A stretch of DNA of 44,167 nucleotides from Beijerinckiaceae bacterium (GCA_026461505.1 JAPJMW010000054.1:1-44167), one strand, 5' to 3'. Positions 1-9,525 are shown, counted from the first letter of the stretch. Notes: generated by a model from the letters alone, not told the origin. Translations and numbers: made by a program.

Positions 1-74
1 AGGTAATGGTGGAACTTAAACGGCGCACCGCGCAAACGGGCTTGGCTGAAAAAGCTGCCCGGCCACAAGCCTGA
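1..74 (+). CDS. hisE: Phosphoribosyl-ATP pyrophosphatase, C-terminal end (partial)
   Basis: Only the last 23 codons are in the window, read in frame 3 and ending with TGA at 72-74. The tail has the pattern [16 protein letters not shown], which resembles the C-terminus of HisE, where a conserved SGLxEKAxR end is usual. HisE hydrolyses phosphoribosyl-ATP in the second step of histidine synthesis. In Rhizobiales hisE commonly ends the histidine cluster and is followed by coaA, as here with a 17-bp gap. The identification rests on a short tail plus gene order, so it is good but not certain. Confidence 0.7.
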   Translation, partial: VMVELKRRTAQTGLAEKAARPQA

Positions 75-91
75 TTTCGGACCTATCGCAG

Positions 92-1081
92 ATGAGCGGC
101 ATTGGCGATTATCTCAGCTATGAAGCGGAAGCCGATGCGCTGGCTGAGGCTTTATCGCCCTATCGTGTTTTTTCGCGTCAGGAATGGGCGGAATTGCGTG
201 CTGATACGCCGATGACCTTAACGGCCGATGATTTGCAAAAACTGCAATCCTTAAGCGACCCGATTTCACTCGACGAAGTGGTTGCGATTTATCTCCCGCT
301 CACACGTTTGCTTTCGCTCTATGTGGCGGCAACGCAGGGTCTGTTTAAAGCCACGCAGCGCTTCTTGATGGCCGAAGATGGCAAGGTGCCCTATGTGATT
401 GGCCTTGCAGGCTCGGTGAGCGCAGGCAAATCAACAACGGCGCGTGTTTTGAAGGCACTGCTCTCGCGTTGGCCCAATACGCCGAAAGTGGAGTTGGTAA
501 CAACCGACGGATTTCTGCTGCCCAATGCCGAGCTTGAAGCAGAGGGCTTGATGGAGCGCAAAGGCTTTCCGGAAAGCTATGATGGTACGGCCTTGATCCG
601 GTTTTTATCGGATATCAAAGCGGGCAAGCACCATGTTGAAGCGCCCGTTTATTCGCATCTGGTTTATGATGTGGTTAAGGGTGAAAAAATCACCGTCGAT
701 CGGCCCGATATTCTCATCGTTGAAGGCTTGAATGTGCTGTTGCCAAATCGGCTCCCTAAATCATCAAAGCCTATTCCGTTCGTCTCCGATTTTTTTGATT
801 TTTCGATCTATCTTGATGCGCCCGAAGACGATCTTGAGCGTTGGTATGTCAACCGCTTCATGCGGTTGCGCGATACCGCTTTCAGAGACCCGCGCAGCTT
901 CTTCCGCAAATATGCCGAGTTAAGCGATGGCGATGCCGAGGCGATGGCGCGCGATATTTGGAAGCGGATCAACCTCACCAATTTGCGTGAAAATATCGAG
1001 CCGACGCGTCCCCGCGCCGACCTTATTTTGACCAAAGGCGGGCATCACAGCATCACCGAAGTGGCGCTCAGGAAATTGTAA
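92..1081 (+). CDS. coaA: Type I pantothenate kinase
   Basis: CoaA phosphorylates pantothenate, the first and usually rate-limiting step of coenzyme A synthesis in the cytosol. The 329-aa protein has the family's usual length. A Walker A loop (GSVSAGKST, about residues 107-115) follows an N-terminal helical region, and a TTDGFLLPN stretch follows the P-loop as in E. coli CoaA. The ATG at 92 lies 17 bp after hisE, so the two are probably co-transcribed. Its last 14 bp overlap the convergent adenosine kinase gene. Another CoA gene, coaE, is nearby at 6292-6918. Confidence 0.95.
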   Translation: MSGIGDYLSYEAEADALAEALSPYRVFSRQEWAELRADTPMTLTADDLQKLQSLSDPISLDEVVAIYLPLTRLLSLYVAATQGLFKATQRFLMAEDGKVPYVIGLAGSVSAGKSTTARVLKALLSRWPNTPKVELVTTDGFLLPNAELEAEGLMERKGFPESYDGTALIRFLSDIKAGKHHVEAPVYSHLVYDVVKGEKITVDRPDILIVEGLNVLLPNRLPKSSKPIPFVSDFFDFSIYLDAPEDDLERWYVNRFMRLRDTAFRDPRSFFRKYAELSDGDAEAMARDIWKRINLTNLRENIEPTRPRADLILTKGGHHSITEVALRKL

Positions 1082-2072
1082 GCCCGTTTTGCAATGCGAG
1101 TTCTTTGAGGCTGGTTTGCGGCCGAGCGCCCAAATGCTGAATGACTTCGGCTGCTGCCAATGCACCCATCCGCGCACAATCTTCATGCGAGATGCCGCGC
1201 GCTAATCCCAATAAGAAACCTGCGGCAAACAGATCGCCCGCACCGGTTGTGTCAACCAGCGTTTCAATCGGGAAAGCGCTGACGGCCTTTGTTGTCTCGC
1301 GCGTCACAACCAATGAGCCGTGCTCGGAACGGGTGACGACACCGAGCGTGCCTTCTTGCCGCAAAGCCGCCAACGCACTGTCGAAATCCGACGTCGCATA
1401 GAGGCTTTTGAGCTCGTGCTCATTGGCAAACAGAATGTCGATGGTTTTATCGCGCAGCAATTCGCGGAATTCGTCGCGGTAGCGATCGACGCAGAAGCTG
1501 TCGGATAAAGTGATGGACACTTTATTGCCCGCGCGATGGGCGATGCCTGCCGCTTTCCGAAAAGCTTCTTTCGCATCCGGTGGATCCCAGAGATAGCCTT
1601 CGAGATAGGTAATCGAGGAGGCTTCAACGATGGCCTCGTCAATATCGTCGGGGTTCAGCAATTGGCAGGCACCGAGATAGGTATTCATCGTGCGCTCGCC
1701 GTCAGGCGTGACGAGAATAAAGCTGCGCGCCGTGGCCGGGCCATCCACCGAACGCGGCGTATCAAAGCGCACGCCGATCGCGCGAATATCATGCGCAAAC
1801 ACATCGCCTACCGCATCCTGGCGAATTTTGCCGATAAAGGCGGCCTTGCCACCAAGGGACGCGATGCCGACCGTGGTATTGGCGGCTGAACCGCCGGAAA
1901 TAATCGTGGCAGGGCCCATCGCGCCGTAAAGCCGCTCGGCTTCCGGCTCATCGATCAACCGCATCGAGCCTTTATTGAGCTGGTTGGCGATGAGGAAATC
2001 ATCTTCCGTGTGGGCCAACACATCGACGATGGCGTTGCCGATGCCTAAAACATCATGGGATTGATTGGCCAT
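1068..2072 (-). CDS. PfkB-family carbohydrate kinase, probable adenosine kinase
   Basis: This 334-aa ribokinase-fold protein resembles the adenosine kinases annotated in Rhizobiales, which make AMP from adenosine and ATP. Visible hallmarks are the N-terminal GIGNAIVDV strand, the GGSAANT substrate-binding motif near residue 60, and the C-terminal PfkB signature [14 protein letters not shown] with its catalytic Asp near residue 280. The ATG at 2072 follows a GAGAGAAAG purine stretch. The 3' end overlaps coaA by 14 bp in convergent orientation. It follows the XRE regulator by 58 bp on the same strand. Substrate choice within the PfkB family is inferred from overall resemblance; inosine or a sugar is possible. 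Confidence 0.85.
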   Translation of the reverse strand: MANQSHDVLGIGNAIVDVLAHTEDDFLIANQLNKGSMRLIDEPEAERLYGAMGPATIISGGSAANTTVGIASLGGKAAFIGKIRQDAVGDVFAHDIRAIGVRFDTPRSVDGPATARSFILVTPDGERTMNTYLGACQLLNPDDIDEAIVEASSITYLEGYLWDPPDAKEAFRKAAGIAHRAGNKVSITLSDSFCVDRYRDEFRELLRDKTIDILFANEHELKSLYATSDFDSALAALRQEGTLGVVTRSEHGSLVVTRETTKAVSAFPIETLVDTTGAGDLFAAGFLLGLARGISHEDCARMGALAAAEVIQHLGARPQTSLKELALQNGLTIS

Positions 2073-2130
2073 TTAACTACTTTCTCTCAATTAGAAACGC
2101 GCGCCCGTTTGGCAGTGGGCGAGGCTGCCG

Positions 2131-2502
2131 TCAAGTGCGGGACCGTTTGCGGGCAGCGTCCAGCGTCTCAAGCAGCGCATCGAGATCGGCCTCGGTGAGG
2201 GTGGCGATGTCGCGTGCGAGCCGATTGGCAAGCTCAGTTGCTTTCGGCGGAAGCCCCGCTGTGTCGACCGTAATCTTCGGGTTCGATACATCGGCGAGGC
2301 GCTGCAACTCGTCCGCCTCGTCCCAGATGATGTTGAAATAATGGATCACGCGCTGAATGAAGCTCCAATTGGGTTTGGAGCGTCGGCCATGTTCGAGCGC
2401 AGAAAGATAGGTGGCGGATACGCCTAATTCTTCCGCCATGTCTTTCAAGCGGATACCGCGGTCTTCGCGCAATTGCCGTAAGCGGGCGCCGAAGGGGGTC
2501 AT
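2131..2502 (-). CDS. XRE-family helix-turn-helix regulator
   Basis: This is a 123-aa cytosolic DNA-binding protein. Residues about 4-60 form a Cro/C1-type HTH: RLRQLREDRGIRLKDMAEELG followed by the recognition-helix region SATYLSALEHGRR. The remainder has a short helical C-terminus with no recognised ligand domain. Its ATG overlaps the stop of the Smr-domain gene by 4 bp (ATGA), so the two are translationally coupled. Small XRE proteins next to smr and mltA are common in Rhizobiales, but the target genes are not visible here. Confidence 0.88.
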   Translation of the reverse strand: MTPFGARLRQLREDRGIRLKDMAEELGVSATYLSALEHGRRSKPNWSFIQRVIHYFNIIWDEADELQRLADVSNPKITVDTAGLPPKATELANRLARDIATLTEADLDALLETLDAARKRSRT

Positions 2503-3107
2503 GCCGCGCCGCCGCCTCGTTTGCGCCTGATGCGCACATAAAGCGCGCCGGAACCGCCGTGATGTTGGGCCGCAGGCTCAAACCCGATGACATAAGGGCG
2601 CATATCCGGCATTCGGAGCCAATGCGGGACCGTGCGCCGCAAAACGCCGCGCTCTTCCAACAACCCCTGATCATTGGGGCCCGACGCGCCCTTTCCGGTG
2701 ACGACCAGAATAACCGCATAGCCCATAGCATGCGCGCCGATGATAAAGCGGCGTAGTGCCTCATGCGCTTCGTCTTGCCGTTTACCGTGCAGATCGATCA
2801 CCGAATCAATCGGTTGCGCACCTCGCGAGAGGCGTTGCCGTAAGCGCCTTTCGAGCGGAGCCAATGGCGGGATGGCGGGTGGTGGAAGTTTCGCGGTCGG
2901 TTTAGGCGCTAGCGCTTCCGCTTTTGGCGGTTTGACAAATTTTGGCGGCGGCGGCGGGACTTTTACATCGGGTATGGGATCAGATGCTGTAATCGGCGCT
3001 TCAATTTTGGGCGTTTTCGACCGAATCGGTTCGATATGACGCGTGACGTGAGACCAAAGCGATACTTCGTCTGAGGTTAACGTCCTTTTTCGCCGCCCGC
3101 TCGACAT
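2499..3107 (-). CDS. Smr-domain protein (MutS2 C-terminal-like)
   Basis: The 202-aa protein has a disordered N-terminal half (about residues 1-90, many Pro, Lys and Ala) and a C-terminal Smr domain. The Smr domain is marked by IDLHGKRQDEAHEAL (the DLHG motif), then a VTGKG motif and a GGSGALYVRIRR end. Smr domains are found alone or at the end of MutS2 and often nick DNA or cleave RNA; the role of this stand-alone type is not settled. The gene starts 6 bp after mltA and overlaps the XRE regulator by ATGA, which suggests a timA-mltA-smr-xre operon. Confidence 0.9.
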   Translation of the reverse strand: MSSGRRKRTLTSDEVSLWSHVTRHIEPIRSKTPKIEAPITASDPIPDVKVPPPPPKFVKPPKAEALAPKPTAKLPPPAIPPLAPLERRLRQRLSRGAQPIDSVIDLHGKRQDEAHEALRRFIIGAHAMGYAVILVVTGKGASGPNDQGLLEERGVLRRTVPHWLRMPDMRPYVIGFEPAAQHHGGSGALYVRIRRKRGGGAA

Positions 3108-3113
3108 TTCTCT

Positions 3114-4199
3114 TCAGCTCCGAGGCAACAAAACGATAAAATCGCCAGGATGACGGATCAACCCCGCCTGGCGCCCTGCCGCCTCGCCCGATCCCATAAA
3201 GAGATCGGCCCGTGCAGCACCCAGTATGGCTGATCCCGTATCTTGCGCGATCATCAAACGCGAGAAAGGTACGGTTTGTCCATGCCCATCGTGCAATTCG
3301 GCGGAAATGAAAAAGGGTAATCCATAGCTCCATTGCCGCCGATCGACCGCGATGGAGCGGCCTGCGTCCAAACTTGTCGAGGCGGCACCGATGGGGCCTT
3401 CGGTCTCGGGCAAATCATCCGAGCGCGAGAAAAAGATATAGGACTGGTTTAATCGCATCAGACGTTCGGCGTGAACGGGGTTGGCGCGCAGCCATGCTTT
3501 CAGCGATTCCAAATGAACATCGCTTAGCGCCATATGACCTTCTGCGACAATCACTTTGGCGATTGTCGTATAGGGGTGGCCATTTCGACCCGCATAAGTG
3601 AGACGACAGATTTTTCCATCCGGCAGGCGAACACGTGCCGAGCCCTGAATATGGGCGAAAAACAACTCAACCTTGTCGGGCAAATAAAGGAGCTCAAGAC
3701 CCAAACCGTCGAGCGCGCCATCCCAAATCGCGGCGCGATCAAAAAAGGGCTCAAATCTATCTTTTGTCCGTCGAGCAGCGGAATAAGGCGCAAGCGGTGA
3801 CGGCTCATCTTGCGGGAAGGTAACAAGATCAATCGGTCGAGCGAGAACAGGGATTGAAAATTCGGCGGTTTTTTCAAGAGAGCCTGAAATTTCGGGCTCG
3901 TAATATCCCGTTAAAAAGCCGCGGCCTTTATGAGGCTCAACTTTATAGGGCTCAAAATAGGTTTCAAAAAAAGCCCGTGGATCAGCCTTTTTTGAAGCGT
4001 ATTCGAGGGCTTTAGCAAAAAGAGGCACCAAGCGCGCATCTTGCCACCGGGTCGGTCGCAAATGAGGCGTTTGGGCAAGTTCTGCTTTTGCGGTTTTTAA
4101 GAAACTAAAAAAGGCATCTTGCAGATCATCTGCCAGCCAATGATCGATCGCCGAAAAAGGAATGGGTTTAAGATCGGCATCGATCAGCTCAGGCAGCAT
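3114..4199 (-). CDS. mltA: MltA-family lytic murein transglycosylase
   Basis: MltA cleaves the glycan strand of peptidoglycan to give 1,6-anhydromuropeptides. The 361-aa protein contains the MltA barrel (GFLTGYYEPE near residue 95) and the C-terminal 3D domain (LMIAQDTGSAILGAARADLFMG, about residues 315-336) with its catalytic Asp. The ATG at 4199 is the only usable start, because an in-frame stop lies 3 codons upstream. The protein starts MLPELIDADLKPIPF and has no recognisable signal peptide or lipobox, although its substrate is periplasmic. It lies 9 bp behind the Tim44-domain gene. Confidence 0.93.
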   Translation of the reverse strand: MLPELIDADLKPIPFSAIDHWLADDLQDAFFSFLKTAKAELAQTPHLRPTRWQDARLVPLFAKALEYASKKADPRAFFETYFEPYKVEPHKGRGFLTGYYEPEISGSLEKTAEFSIPVLARPIDLVTFPQDEPSPLAPYSAARRTKDRFEPFFDRAAIWDGALDGLGLELLYLPDKVELFFAHIQGSARVRLPDGKICRLTYAGRNGHPYTTIAKVIVAEGHMALSDVHLESLKAWLRANPVHAERLMRLNQSYIFFSRSDDLPETEGPIGAASTSLDAGRSIAVDRRQWSYGLPFFISAELHDGHGQTVPFSRLMIAQDTGSAILGAARADLFMGSGEAAGRQAGLIRHPGDFIVLLPRS

Positions 4200-4208
4200 G
4201 TATTCAAC

Positions 4209-4904
4209 TCAATGAGCGGCCTCTGTGGCAATCAATTTCCACACGGGATCACGGCTAGTGAGTTCGCGGGCAAAGGTCCAGATGTCTGTGACATCGACAA
4301 CTTTATCGGCCGCACCATCGGTAATAACACCTGCGGCATCGCGCGTTGCAGTGATCAGTTTTGAAAGAAATTGTACCGTTATCTGAGCCGCATTTCCGCG
4401 CAATTGCACGTGATGCAACTCGGCTTTTTCAATGCCGACAAAGGTTGTTTCAACCGTTTCGCCGCGCTTTTCACGATCAGCGATTGCAGCGACAAAACTC
4501 TCGAAGACGTCACGCGACAGGAGTTCGCGCAAGGTGTTGCGATCCCCGGATGCGAAAGCCACGACAATGGCTTCATAGGCACCGCGCGCACCGGTAATAA
4601 ATTGCTTTGCGTCAAAACTACGATCGGCGGCCACAAGCGCATCGAGTGAATCGGCCAAGGGTGTTCCAAGTTCAGCAATGCCCTTCCAGCGCGCCGGATC
4701 GGCCTCTTGATCCTCTACAACCGGCTCAGCGGTCGCATCGCGCGGTGCAACGGGCGAAACCAGTTTTACCACCGATGCCAAATTTGACGTAGGCGCCTGA
4801 TCATCGCGACCAGACCGTGTTCCAAGCACGCTGTAAAGACGCCAGCCTACAAAAACGGCGAGCAATAAAAAAACGATAATCGACAAATCAAAACCATCCT
4901 GCAT
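4209..4904 (-). CDS. Tim44-like domain (TimA-type) membrane-anchored protein
   Basis: This 231-aa protein starts with one hydrophobic segment (residues about 8-24, LSIIVFLLLAVFVGWRLY). A charged linker follows, then a C-terminal Tim44-like domain from about residue 90 (SFDAKQFITGARGAYEAIVVAFASGD). It resembles the bacterial counterparts of mitochondrial Tim44; their role in alphaproteobacteria is poorly defined. It lies head to head with secB, another protein-targeting gene, a usual arrangement in this group. It is the first gene of the leftward timA-mltA-smr-xre cluster, with an extended -10 promoter just upstream. Confidence 0.88.
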   Translation of the reverse strand: MQDGFDLSIIVFLLLAVFVGWRLYSVLGTRSGRDDQAPTSNLASVVKLVSPVAPRDATAEPVVEDQEADPARWKGIAELGTPLADSLDALVAADRSFDAKQFITGARGAYEAIVVAFASGDRNTLRELLSRDVFESFVAAIADREKRGETVETTFVGIEKAELHHVQLRGNAAQITVQFLSKLITATRDAAGVITDGAADKVVDVTDIWTFARELTSRDPVWKLIATEAAH

Positions 4905-4929
4905 GAAAATCTAACCAGCTCTGTTTGGC

Positions 4930-4938
4930 ATTATACCA
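4930..4938 (-). promoter_or_regulatory. Extended -10 promoter of the Tim44-domain operon
   Basis: On the minus strand the bases read TGGTATAAT, a perfect extended -10 element (TGnTATAAT). Transcription would start near 4923 and give a leader of about 20 nt before the ATG at 4904. No good -35 is seen at the usual spacing, which is common for extended -10 promoters. This is sequence inference only. Confidence 0.5.
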
Positions 4939-5087
4939 ACACACTCGCTTCTATATGGGATTTAATCATCAAAATCCAAATCGCTTACGCTTGACCTTAG
5001 GGCAAAAATCACGTTCAGGTCTATCATACCGCGATCACATGTCGATTTTTATCCTTCTATCGACACCAATTCTTGGAGCCCTTGATT

Positions 5088-5558
5088 ATGACAGAAGCCG
5101 ATACAGCCAACCAAGCCCGTCCAAGCCTTTCAGCGCTCGGGCAATATATCAAGGATCTGTCTTTTGAAAATCCAAACGCGCCAAATTCGCTCGTTCCCCG
5201 CGAAAATGGACCTAATATCGCGATTAACGTCAATGTTAACGCAAAACAAATTGGTGAAACCGATTTTGAAGTCGAACTGCTTTTAGAAGGAAAAGCCGGC
5301 GAAGCAGATGATGTCATGTTCCGGTTTGAGCTTATTTATGCCGGCGTTTTCCGTATCCTCAATATTCCTGCCGAGAATATCCAGGGCGTGATCATGATTG
5401 AGTGCCCACGCCTACTTTTCCCATTCGCGCGCCAGATTGTCGCCGATAGCGTCCGCAATGGTGGTTTCCCGCCCCTGCTCATCGATCCGATTGATTTTGC
5501 CGGGCTCTATCAGCAGAAAATATCTCAAATGCAAAGCGAAACCGTGGGCAACGCCTAA
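5088..5558 (+). CDS. secB: Protein-export chaperone SecB
   Basis: SecB holds preproteins unfolded and delivers them to SecA. The 156-aa product fits the family: an N-terminal strand ending [14 protein letters not shown], the INVNVNAKQ strand, [11 protein letters not shown], and the C-terminal half with [13 protein letters not shown] and [24 protein letters not shown]. The ATG at 5088 is preferred to the upstream TTG at 5073 because GGAG at 5075-5078 is correctly spaced for 5088. It is divergent from the Tim44-domain gene and ends 13 bp from the convergent dnaQ gene. Confidence 0.97.
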   Translation: MTEADTANQARPSLSALGQYIKDLSFENPNAPNSLVPRENGPNIAINVNVNAKQIGETDFEVELLLEGKAGEADDVMFRFELIYAGVFRILNIPAENIQGVIMIECPRLLFPFARQIVADSVRNGGFPPLLIDPIDFAGLYQQKISQMQSETVGNA

Positions 5559-5571
5559 GTTTTTGCTTCGC

Positions 5572-6288
5572 TCAGTCGTCAGAGGCTTCGCGAATATAGT
5601 CTTTCCAAATAACGTCACCGCTGAGGGTGGCGACGAAAGCGCCATGAGCCGCAAGCTCGTCCTCTGACAAGCGATTGGGCAATGCCGTTGGTCGCTTCGT
5701 CCTTAAACTTGTGCCTTCGTCGAGCTTTTGACGTTCTGATGGCTTCGATTCTGTGGTGGCTAGACCTAAATCGGCCTGTCGACCGCCTGTAAGCTCGATG
5801 TAAACTTCCGCCAGAATTTCTGAATCGAGCAAAGCGCCATGCTTTGTGCGCTTCGAATTATCGATATTGTAGCGCTGGCACAGCGCATCGAGGCTATTAG
5901 GCCCAAAAGGGTTTTTACGTCGTGCGATTTGTAGGGTGTCGATCACCCGCTCTGAATCGATAATCGGACGATTAACCCTTACCAATTCGGCATTGATGAA
6001 GCCCATATCGAAGGATGCATTATGCGCAACAAGCGCGGCATCGCCGATGAAATCGATGAAATCCTGCGCGATATCGGTGAAAAGCGGCTTATCCGATAAA
6101 AATTCAACGGAGAGACCGTGGACCCGAAAAGCAGCCTCCGGCATATCGCGCTCGGGATTAAGATAGACATGAAAGGTCTCGCCCGTCGGAAGGCGGTTGA
6201 ACAATTCAACGCACCCTATTTCGACGATCCGGTCTCCGCCCAAGGGATTAAGCCCCGTTGTTTCCGTATCAAAAACGATCTCGCGCAT
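5572..6288 (-). CDS. dnaQ: DNA polymerase III epsilon subunit (3'-5' proofreading exonuclease)
   Basis: DnaQ removes misincorporated bases within the Pol III core. All exonuclease motifs are present in the 238-aa protein: ExoI FDTETTGLNP at residues 5-14, ExoII HNASFDMGFINAEL near 100, and ExoIII HGALLDSEILAEVY near 155 with the catalytic His and Asp. The tail carries the clamp- and alpha-binding region. It is the last gene of the leftward operon ppsR-type regulator-maf-aroE-coaE-dnaQ and starts 3 bp after coaE. Its position close to oriC is typical for the group. Confidence 0.96.
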   Translation of the reverse strand: MREIVFDTETTGLNPLGGDRIVEIGCVELFNRLPTGETFHVYLNPERDMPEAAFRVHGLSVEFLSDKPLFTDIAQDFIDFIGDAALVAHNASFDMGFINAELVRVNRPIIDSERVIDTLQIARRKNPFGPNSLDALCQRYNIDNSKRTKHGALLDSEILAEVYIELTGGRQADLGLATTESKPSERQKLDEGTSLRTKRPTALPNRLSEDELAAHGAFVATLSGDVIWKDYIREASDD

Positions 6289-6291
6289 AAA

Positions 6292-6918
6292 TTAGGCTTT
6301 TCCTTTAATCGCGATATTAGCCGCGTGTCCGTTTCGTCCAGTAAAGGTCCGAATGGCCGCATCAACCTGTCGGCCAGCATCTTCTACACCATAGCTCGTA
6401 TCAATGATCAAATGTGCCTGTTTGCGTTTTTCCTGATCTGGAATTTGACGGGCCAAAATGGCTTTAAAATGCTCTTCGGTCATACCGGGACGCGCAAGTA
6501 CTCGCGCCTTCTGAACAGAATATTCGGTTGAAACCAAAATAATTGCATCAACGCGGTCTTGGCCGCTTGTTTCGAGCAGCAAAGGAATATCGAGCACAAC
6601 AAGCGGCAAGGATTGGGCAAGAGCTTCACGTAGGAAGGTCCGCTCGGCTTCGCGCACAATCGGATGAACAATGGCTTCCAGACGTTTGATCGCCTCTGAA
6701 TTGCCTAAAACCATTGCCGATAATCGTTTCCGGTCAACGACACCCTCAACAACGCTGCCAGGAAAGGCAGCTTCAACCAAAGGGGCCGCTTTACCCCGAT
6801 AAAGCGCATGAACCGTTGCGTCAGCATCGTATACCGGCACGCCTTTATCGCGAAAGAGCTGCGACGTCGTAGATTTTCCCATGCCGATAGAGCCCGTCAG
6901 GCCCAGCACAAAAGTCAT
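6292..6918 (-). CDS. coaE: Dephospho-CoA kinase
   Basis: CoaE phosphorylates the 3'-hydroxyl of dephospho-CoA, the last step of CoA synthesis. The 208-aa product starts [18 protein letters not shown] with its P-loop at residues 7-15, followed by [10 protein letters not shown] and the [10 protein letters not shown] strand typical of CoaE. A longer frame is open upstream to 6993. The ATG at 6918 is chosen because it overlaps the aroE stop by 4 bp (ATGA) and places the P-loop at the usual distance from the N-terminus. Confidence 0.96.
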   Translation of the reverse strand: MTFVLGLTGSIGMGKSTTSQLFRDKGVPVYDADATVHALYRGKAAPLVEAAFPGSVVEGVVDRKRLSAMVLGNSEAIKRLEAIVHPIVREAERTFLREALAQSLPLVVLDIPLLLETSGQDRVDAIILVSTEYSVQKARVLARPGMTEEHFKAILARQIPDQEKRKQAHLIIDTSYGVEDAGRQVDAAIRTFTGRNGHAANIAIKGKA

Positions 6919-7763
6919 GGGGTTACGCCTCTGATGTGATCTTCGATAAGGCCACGAAGTTCTTTGGTCACGGTCGGTCTTTGACCAAACCAATGCTCAA
7001 ATCCGGGGACGGCTTGGAAAAGCAGCATGCCCAACCCGTCAACAATCGGGTTTCCGCGCTGTTTGGCCTGACGCAATAATCCCGTTTCCAGCGGAACATA
7101 GACGATATCCGTGACCAACGCTTTGAGGGGCAAAGGATCAAGATCAATATCGAGCTCGGCCTGACCTTTCATGCCCAAAGAGGTTGTATTGACTAAAATA
7201 TCAGCATCCGTGAGACACTGGTGAAGATCCGACCAAGGCGTCGGATGCACCGTCGGGCCAAAACGGTGGGCTAAAATTTCGGCTTTTTCGATGGTGCGAT
7301 TAACGAGACGAATATCGGTTGCGCCTCTCTCTTGTAAACCAACAATAATGCTGGCGGCTGCACCACCGGCACCCAAAATAACGGCCTTTTTTAAGTGGGT
7401 GCCCCAATGGGGGGCGCGATCATCCAAATTGGCAATAAAGCCTTCAACATCCGTGTTATCACCGCACAATAGATCGCCTTCAAACCAAAGCGTATTGGCG
7501 ACTTGCAAATGTTGAGCACAGGCGCTGGCGCGATCCAGCAAACGGAAGGCTGCTTCTTTATGGGGAAGCGTTACATTGCAGCCGACATAGCCATGATCGC
7601 GTAAGGAGCGGACAAATTCGGCAAAATTTTCCGGCAACACATCTTCGCGATTATAGTGCCCTTTAAGTCCGAGCTGGTTGAGCCAATAGCCATGGATCAT
7701 CGGCGAGCGCGAATGAGCGATGGGATGACCGATAACGCAGGCGGCAGGCATAATTTCACTCAT
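6915..7763 (-). CDS. aroE: Shikimate dehydrogenase (NADP+)
   Basis: AroE reduces 3-dehydroshikimate to shikimate in the chorismate pathway. The 282-aa protein has the N-terminal substrate site ([17 protein letters not shown]), the catalytic-Lys motif NVTLPHKE, the NADP Rossmann loop GAGGAAASI near residue 130, and the NTTSLGM motif. The ATG at 7763 overlaps the maf stop by 4 bp and has AAGGA about 10 nt upstream. The ATG at 7775 would lie directly on that ribosome site, so 7763 is preferred. The aroKB fusion at 41816 encodes two other steps of the same pathway. Confidence 0.95.
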   Translation of the reverse strand: MSEIMPAACVIGHPIAHSRSPMIHGYWLNQLGLKGHYNREDVLPENFAEFVRSLRDHGYVGCNVTLPHKEAAFRLLDRASACAQHLQVANTLWFEGDLLCGDNTDVEGFIANLDDRAPHWGTHLKKAVILGAGGAAASIIVGLQERGATDIRLVNRTIEKAEILAHRFGPTVHPTPWSDLHQCLTDADILVNTTSLGMKGQAELDIDLDPLPLKALVTDIVYVPLETGLLRQAKQRGNPIVDGLGMLLFQAVPGFEHWFGQRPTVTKELRGLIEDHIRGVTP

Positions 7764-8386
7764 AATGACAAGCATCCTTCGCGTCGAAAAAACCCGATTA
7801 AACTTTCAAGTGGCAATCCTAACACGGTGAAAAAATCACCTTCAACGCGTTCAAAAAGATGAACGCCTAAGCCTTCTAGCGCATAACATCCAACATTGTT
7901 CAGAATGGCATCGCCCGCCTGTTCGCAATAGCGTTCAATGTGTTGTGCCGTCATCCTACGCATGGTCATTTGCGCTGTATCATGATCTTCGAAAAGAACA
8001 TGACCATCGCGCGCAATAGCAAAGGCGCTGATCAGCTGATGTGTTTTACCGGATAGAAAAGCCAGTTGTCGTTTAGCTTCGTTTACGCTTTGCGCTTTGT
8101 GCAAAACGGTTTTCTCGCACGCTAAAATTTGATCGGCACCAATCACGTAATGCTGCGGAAACGACAGGCTTGCTAAACGAGCTTTTTCGCATGCCAAAGC
8201 ATGAGCGCGATCGACAGGGCTTAGGTTTTCCGCTTCAAGTGCATTTTCAAAAGCGCGCTCGTCAAATTCTGGCACGTGAATTTCGGGAGCCAAATGCGCT
8301 CCTGCCAGTAAATCGCGCCGCGTCTTGCTTTTAGAGGCCAGAATAAGCGGGTAGTCGCCAATCCAAACAGATAGATTAGCGCTCAT
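7760..8386 (-). CDS. maf: Maf-family nucleotide pyrophosphatase
   Basis: Maf proteins hydrolyse non-canonical or modified NTPs such as m7GTP, 5-methyl-UTP or dTTP, depending on the subgroup. The 208-aa protein has the N-terminal [14 protein letters not shown] motif, the [11 protein letters not shown] strand with its conserved Asp, and the [13 protein letters not shown] motif. It overlaps both neighbours by 4 bp (ATGA), so it is translationally coupled to the upstream ppsR-type gene and to aroE. The substrate subgroup cannot be settled by eye. Confidence 0.93.
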   Translation of the reverse strand: MSANLSVWIGDYPLILASKSKTRRDLLAGAHLAPEIHVPEFDERAFENALEAENLSPVDRAHALACEKARLASLSFPQHYVIGADQILACEKTVLHKAQSVNEAKRQLAFLSGKTHQLISAFAIARDGHVLFEDHDTAQMTMRRMTAQHIERYCEQAGDAILNNVGCYALEGLGVHLFERVEGDFFTVLGLPLESLIGFFRREGCLSL

Positions 8387-9222
8387 TGAACTTCCCGTTG
8401 GCGCAAATGATCGCGATAGAGATCAATAATCGCCGCTGCGGTTTCCTCAATCGAGCGCCTAGAAACATCAATCATCGGCCAATTATGGCGCGCACAAAGC
8501 CGCCTAGAATGAGCGATTTCCTCGGTTACGGCTATTTTATCAATATAAGGGGAGTTTTCGGGGGCATTCAGCGTCAAAAGGCGGTTTTGTCGGATTTGCA
8601 CAATCCGTTCAGGGCTTGCGACCAAGCCGACAACCAGCGGCTTTTTGACCGTTTCGAGCCCATCGGGCGGTAAAATGCCAGGTACCAGCGGGACATTGGC
8701 GGTTTTATAGCCGCGATTGGCGAGATAAATGCTTGTCGGTGTTTTTGATGTTCGGCTGACGCCTACCAAGATGATGTCCGCGCCTTCGAGATCCTGTCCC
8801 TGTTGTCCGTCATCATGCATCATTGTATAATTTAAAGCATCGATCCGTTTGAAATAATCCGAATTCAAGACGTGTTGCGCACCAGGGCGATGCGTATAGC
8901 TCAAACCCAGATAGGCTTGGAAAATGGACAAAACAGGATCGAGAACGGAGAGGCATGGACATCCAAACTCGGCGCATGCGGTTTCAAGCCGTTTAGCTAG
9001 GGTTTGGTCAACAAGGGTATAAAGGACAATCCCCGGGGCATTTTCGAGGCCGACAATCACACGATCCAACTGAGCTTCGTTCCTGATAAGGGGATAGACA
9101 TGCTCAATGGCCGACACGGTTTCATATTGAGCCGCAGCCGCGCGGCTGACTGCAATCAATGTCTCGCCGGTGGAATCGGAAACGAGATGAAGATGGAAAT
9201 AATTGCGATTCAAACCAATCAA
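8383..9222 (-). CDS. Pyruvate, water dikinase/PPDK regulatory protein (DUF299 kinase-phosphorylase)
   Basis: Members of this family switch PEP synthase or pyruvate phosphate dikinase off and on by ADP-dependent phosphorylation and phosphate-dependent dephosphorylation of a Thr. The 279-aa protein begins with the family's [14 protein letters not shown] stretch and has the central P-loop-like [20 protein letters not shown] region (about residues 153-172). No ATG is available; the start is TTG at 9222 or TTG at 9213. The gene leads the maf-aroE-coaE-dnaQ operon and forms the left flank of the predicted replication origin. Whether its target is PPDK or PEP synthase is not shown here. Confidence 0.92.
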   Translation of the reverse strand: MIGLNRNYFHLHLVSDSTGETLIAVSRAAAAQYETVSAIEHVYPLIRNEAQLDRVIVGLENAPGIVLYTLVDQTLAKRLETACAEFGCPCLSVLDPVLSIFQAYLGLSYTHRPGAQHVLNSDYFKRIDALNYTMMHDDGQQGQDLEGADIILVGVSRTSKTPTSIYLANRGYKTANVPLVPGILPPDGLETVKKPLVVGLVASPERIVQIRQNRLLTLNAPENSPYIDKIAVTEEIAHSRRLCARHNWPMIDVSRRSIEETAAAIIDLYRDHLRQREVQ

Positions 9223-9259
9223 ACCAATCGTTGGAAGCTGTGGACGCTTTCATGGATAA

Positions 9260-9268
9260 TGGGGATAA
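9260..9268 (-). promoter_or_regulatory. DnaA box (one mismatch)
   Basis: The plus strand reads TGGGGATAA against the consensus TGTGGATAA (TTATCCACA on the other strand). It is the leftmost of three such sites in the predicted origin. Confidence 0.5.
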
Positions 9269-9371
9269 GCAGGTCCCTTTGGGAGAGTTAGAAAATCCCT
9301 ATCTCCTATCGCTCCAATTTCATCAACAGATGCTTTTTTGGGACGGACGGCAACATGGAAATTTCTGAAAA

Positions 9372-9380
9372 TGAGGATAA
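9372..9380 (-). promoter_or_regulatory. DnaA box (one mismatch)
   Basis: The plus strand reads TGAGGATAA against TGTGGATAA. It borders the most AT-rich segment of the region (about 9380-9480), a plausible unwinding element. Confidence 0.5.
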
Positions 9381-9414
9381 ATTTTTAACAGTATCTTTTA
9401 GCCTCTTGGGTCGA

Positions 9415-9420
9415 ATTATA
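9415..9420 (-). promoter_or_regulatory. Possible -10 element toward the ppsR-type operon
   Basis: The minus strand reads TATAAT exactly. No convincing -35 is found at 16-18 bp, and the leader to the TTG at 9222 would be about 190 nt. In an AT-rich region a match can arise by chance, so this is a weak call. Confidence 0.25.
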
Positions 9421-9494
9421 TAAAGTATTGATATTAATGAATAAATTTATCGCTTACTGGAATTTGTTCCTGACAAAAAATTTGTCTAGAAAAA

Positions 9495-9523
9495 TTGACA
9501 AATGTAGTCAAAACCGTGGACAT
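9495..9523 (+). promoter_or_regulatory. Possible hemE promoter
   Basis: A perfect -35 hexamer TTGACA (9495-9500) is followed after 17 bp by a poor -10 (GGACAT). It faces hemE from inside the predicted origin. The DnaA box at 9526-9534 and the CtrA box at 9575-9589 lie just downstream, where bound protein could block initiation or elongation. Confidence 0.35.
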
Positions 9524-9525
9524 TC

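Noticed and set aside
2234..2764. 176-codon minus-strand frame across the smr and XRE genes
   Set aside because: Same strand but another frame; the Smr and HTH motifs in the other frames account for this DNA.
4925..5167. 80-codon frame in the timA-secB gap
   Set aside because: Half of it lies in secB in another frame, and there is no ribosome site or recognisable motif.
5224..5239. CtrA-like TTAA pair in secB
   Set aside because: The spacing is 8, not 7, and it lies within coding sequence.
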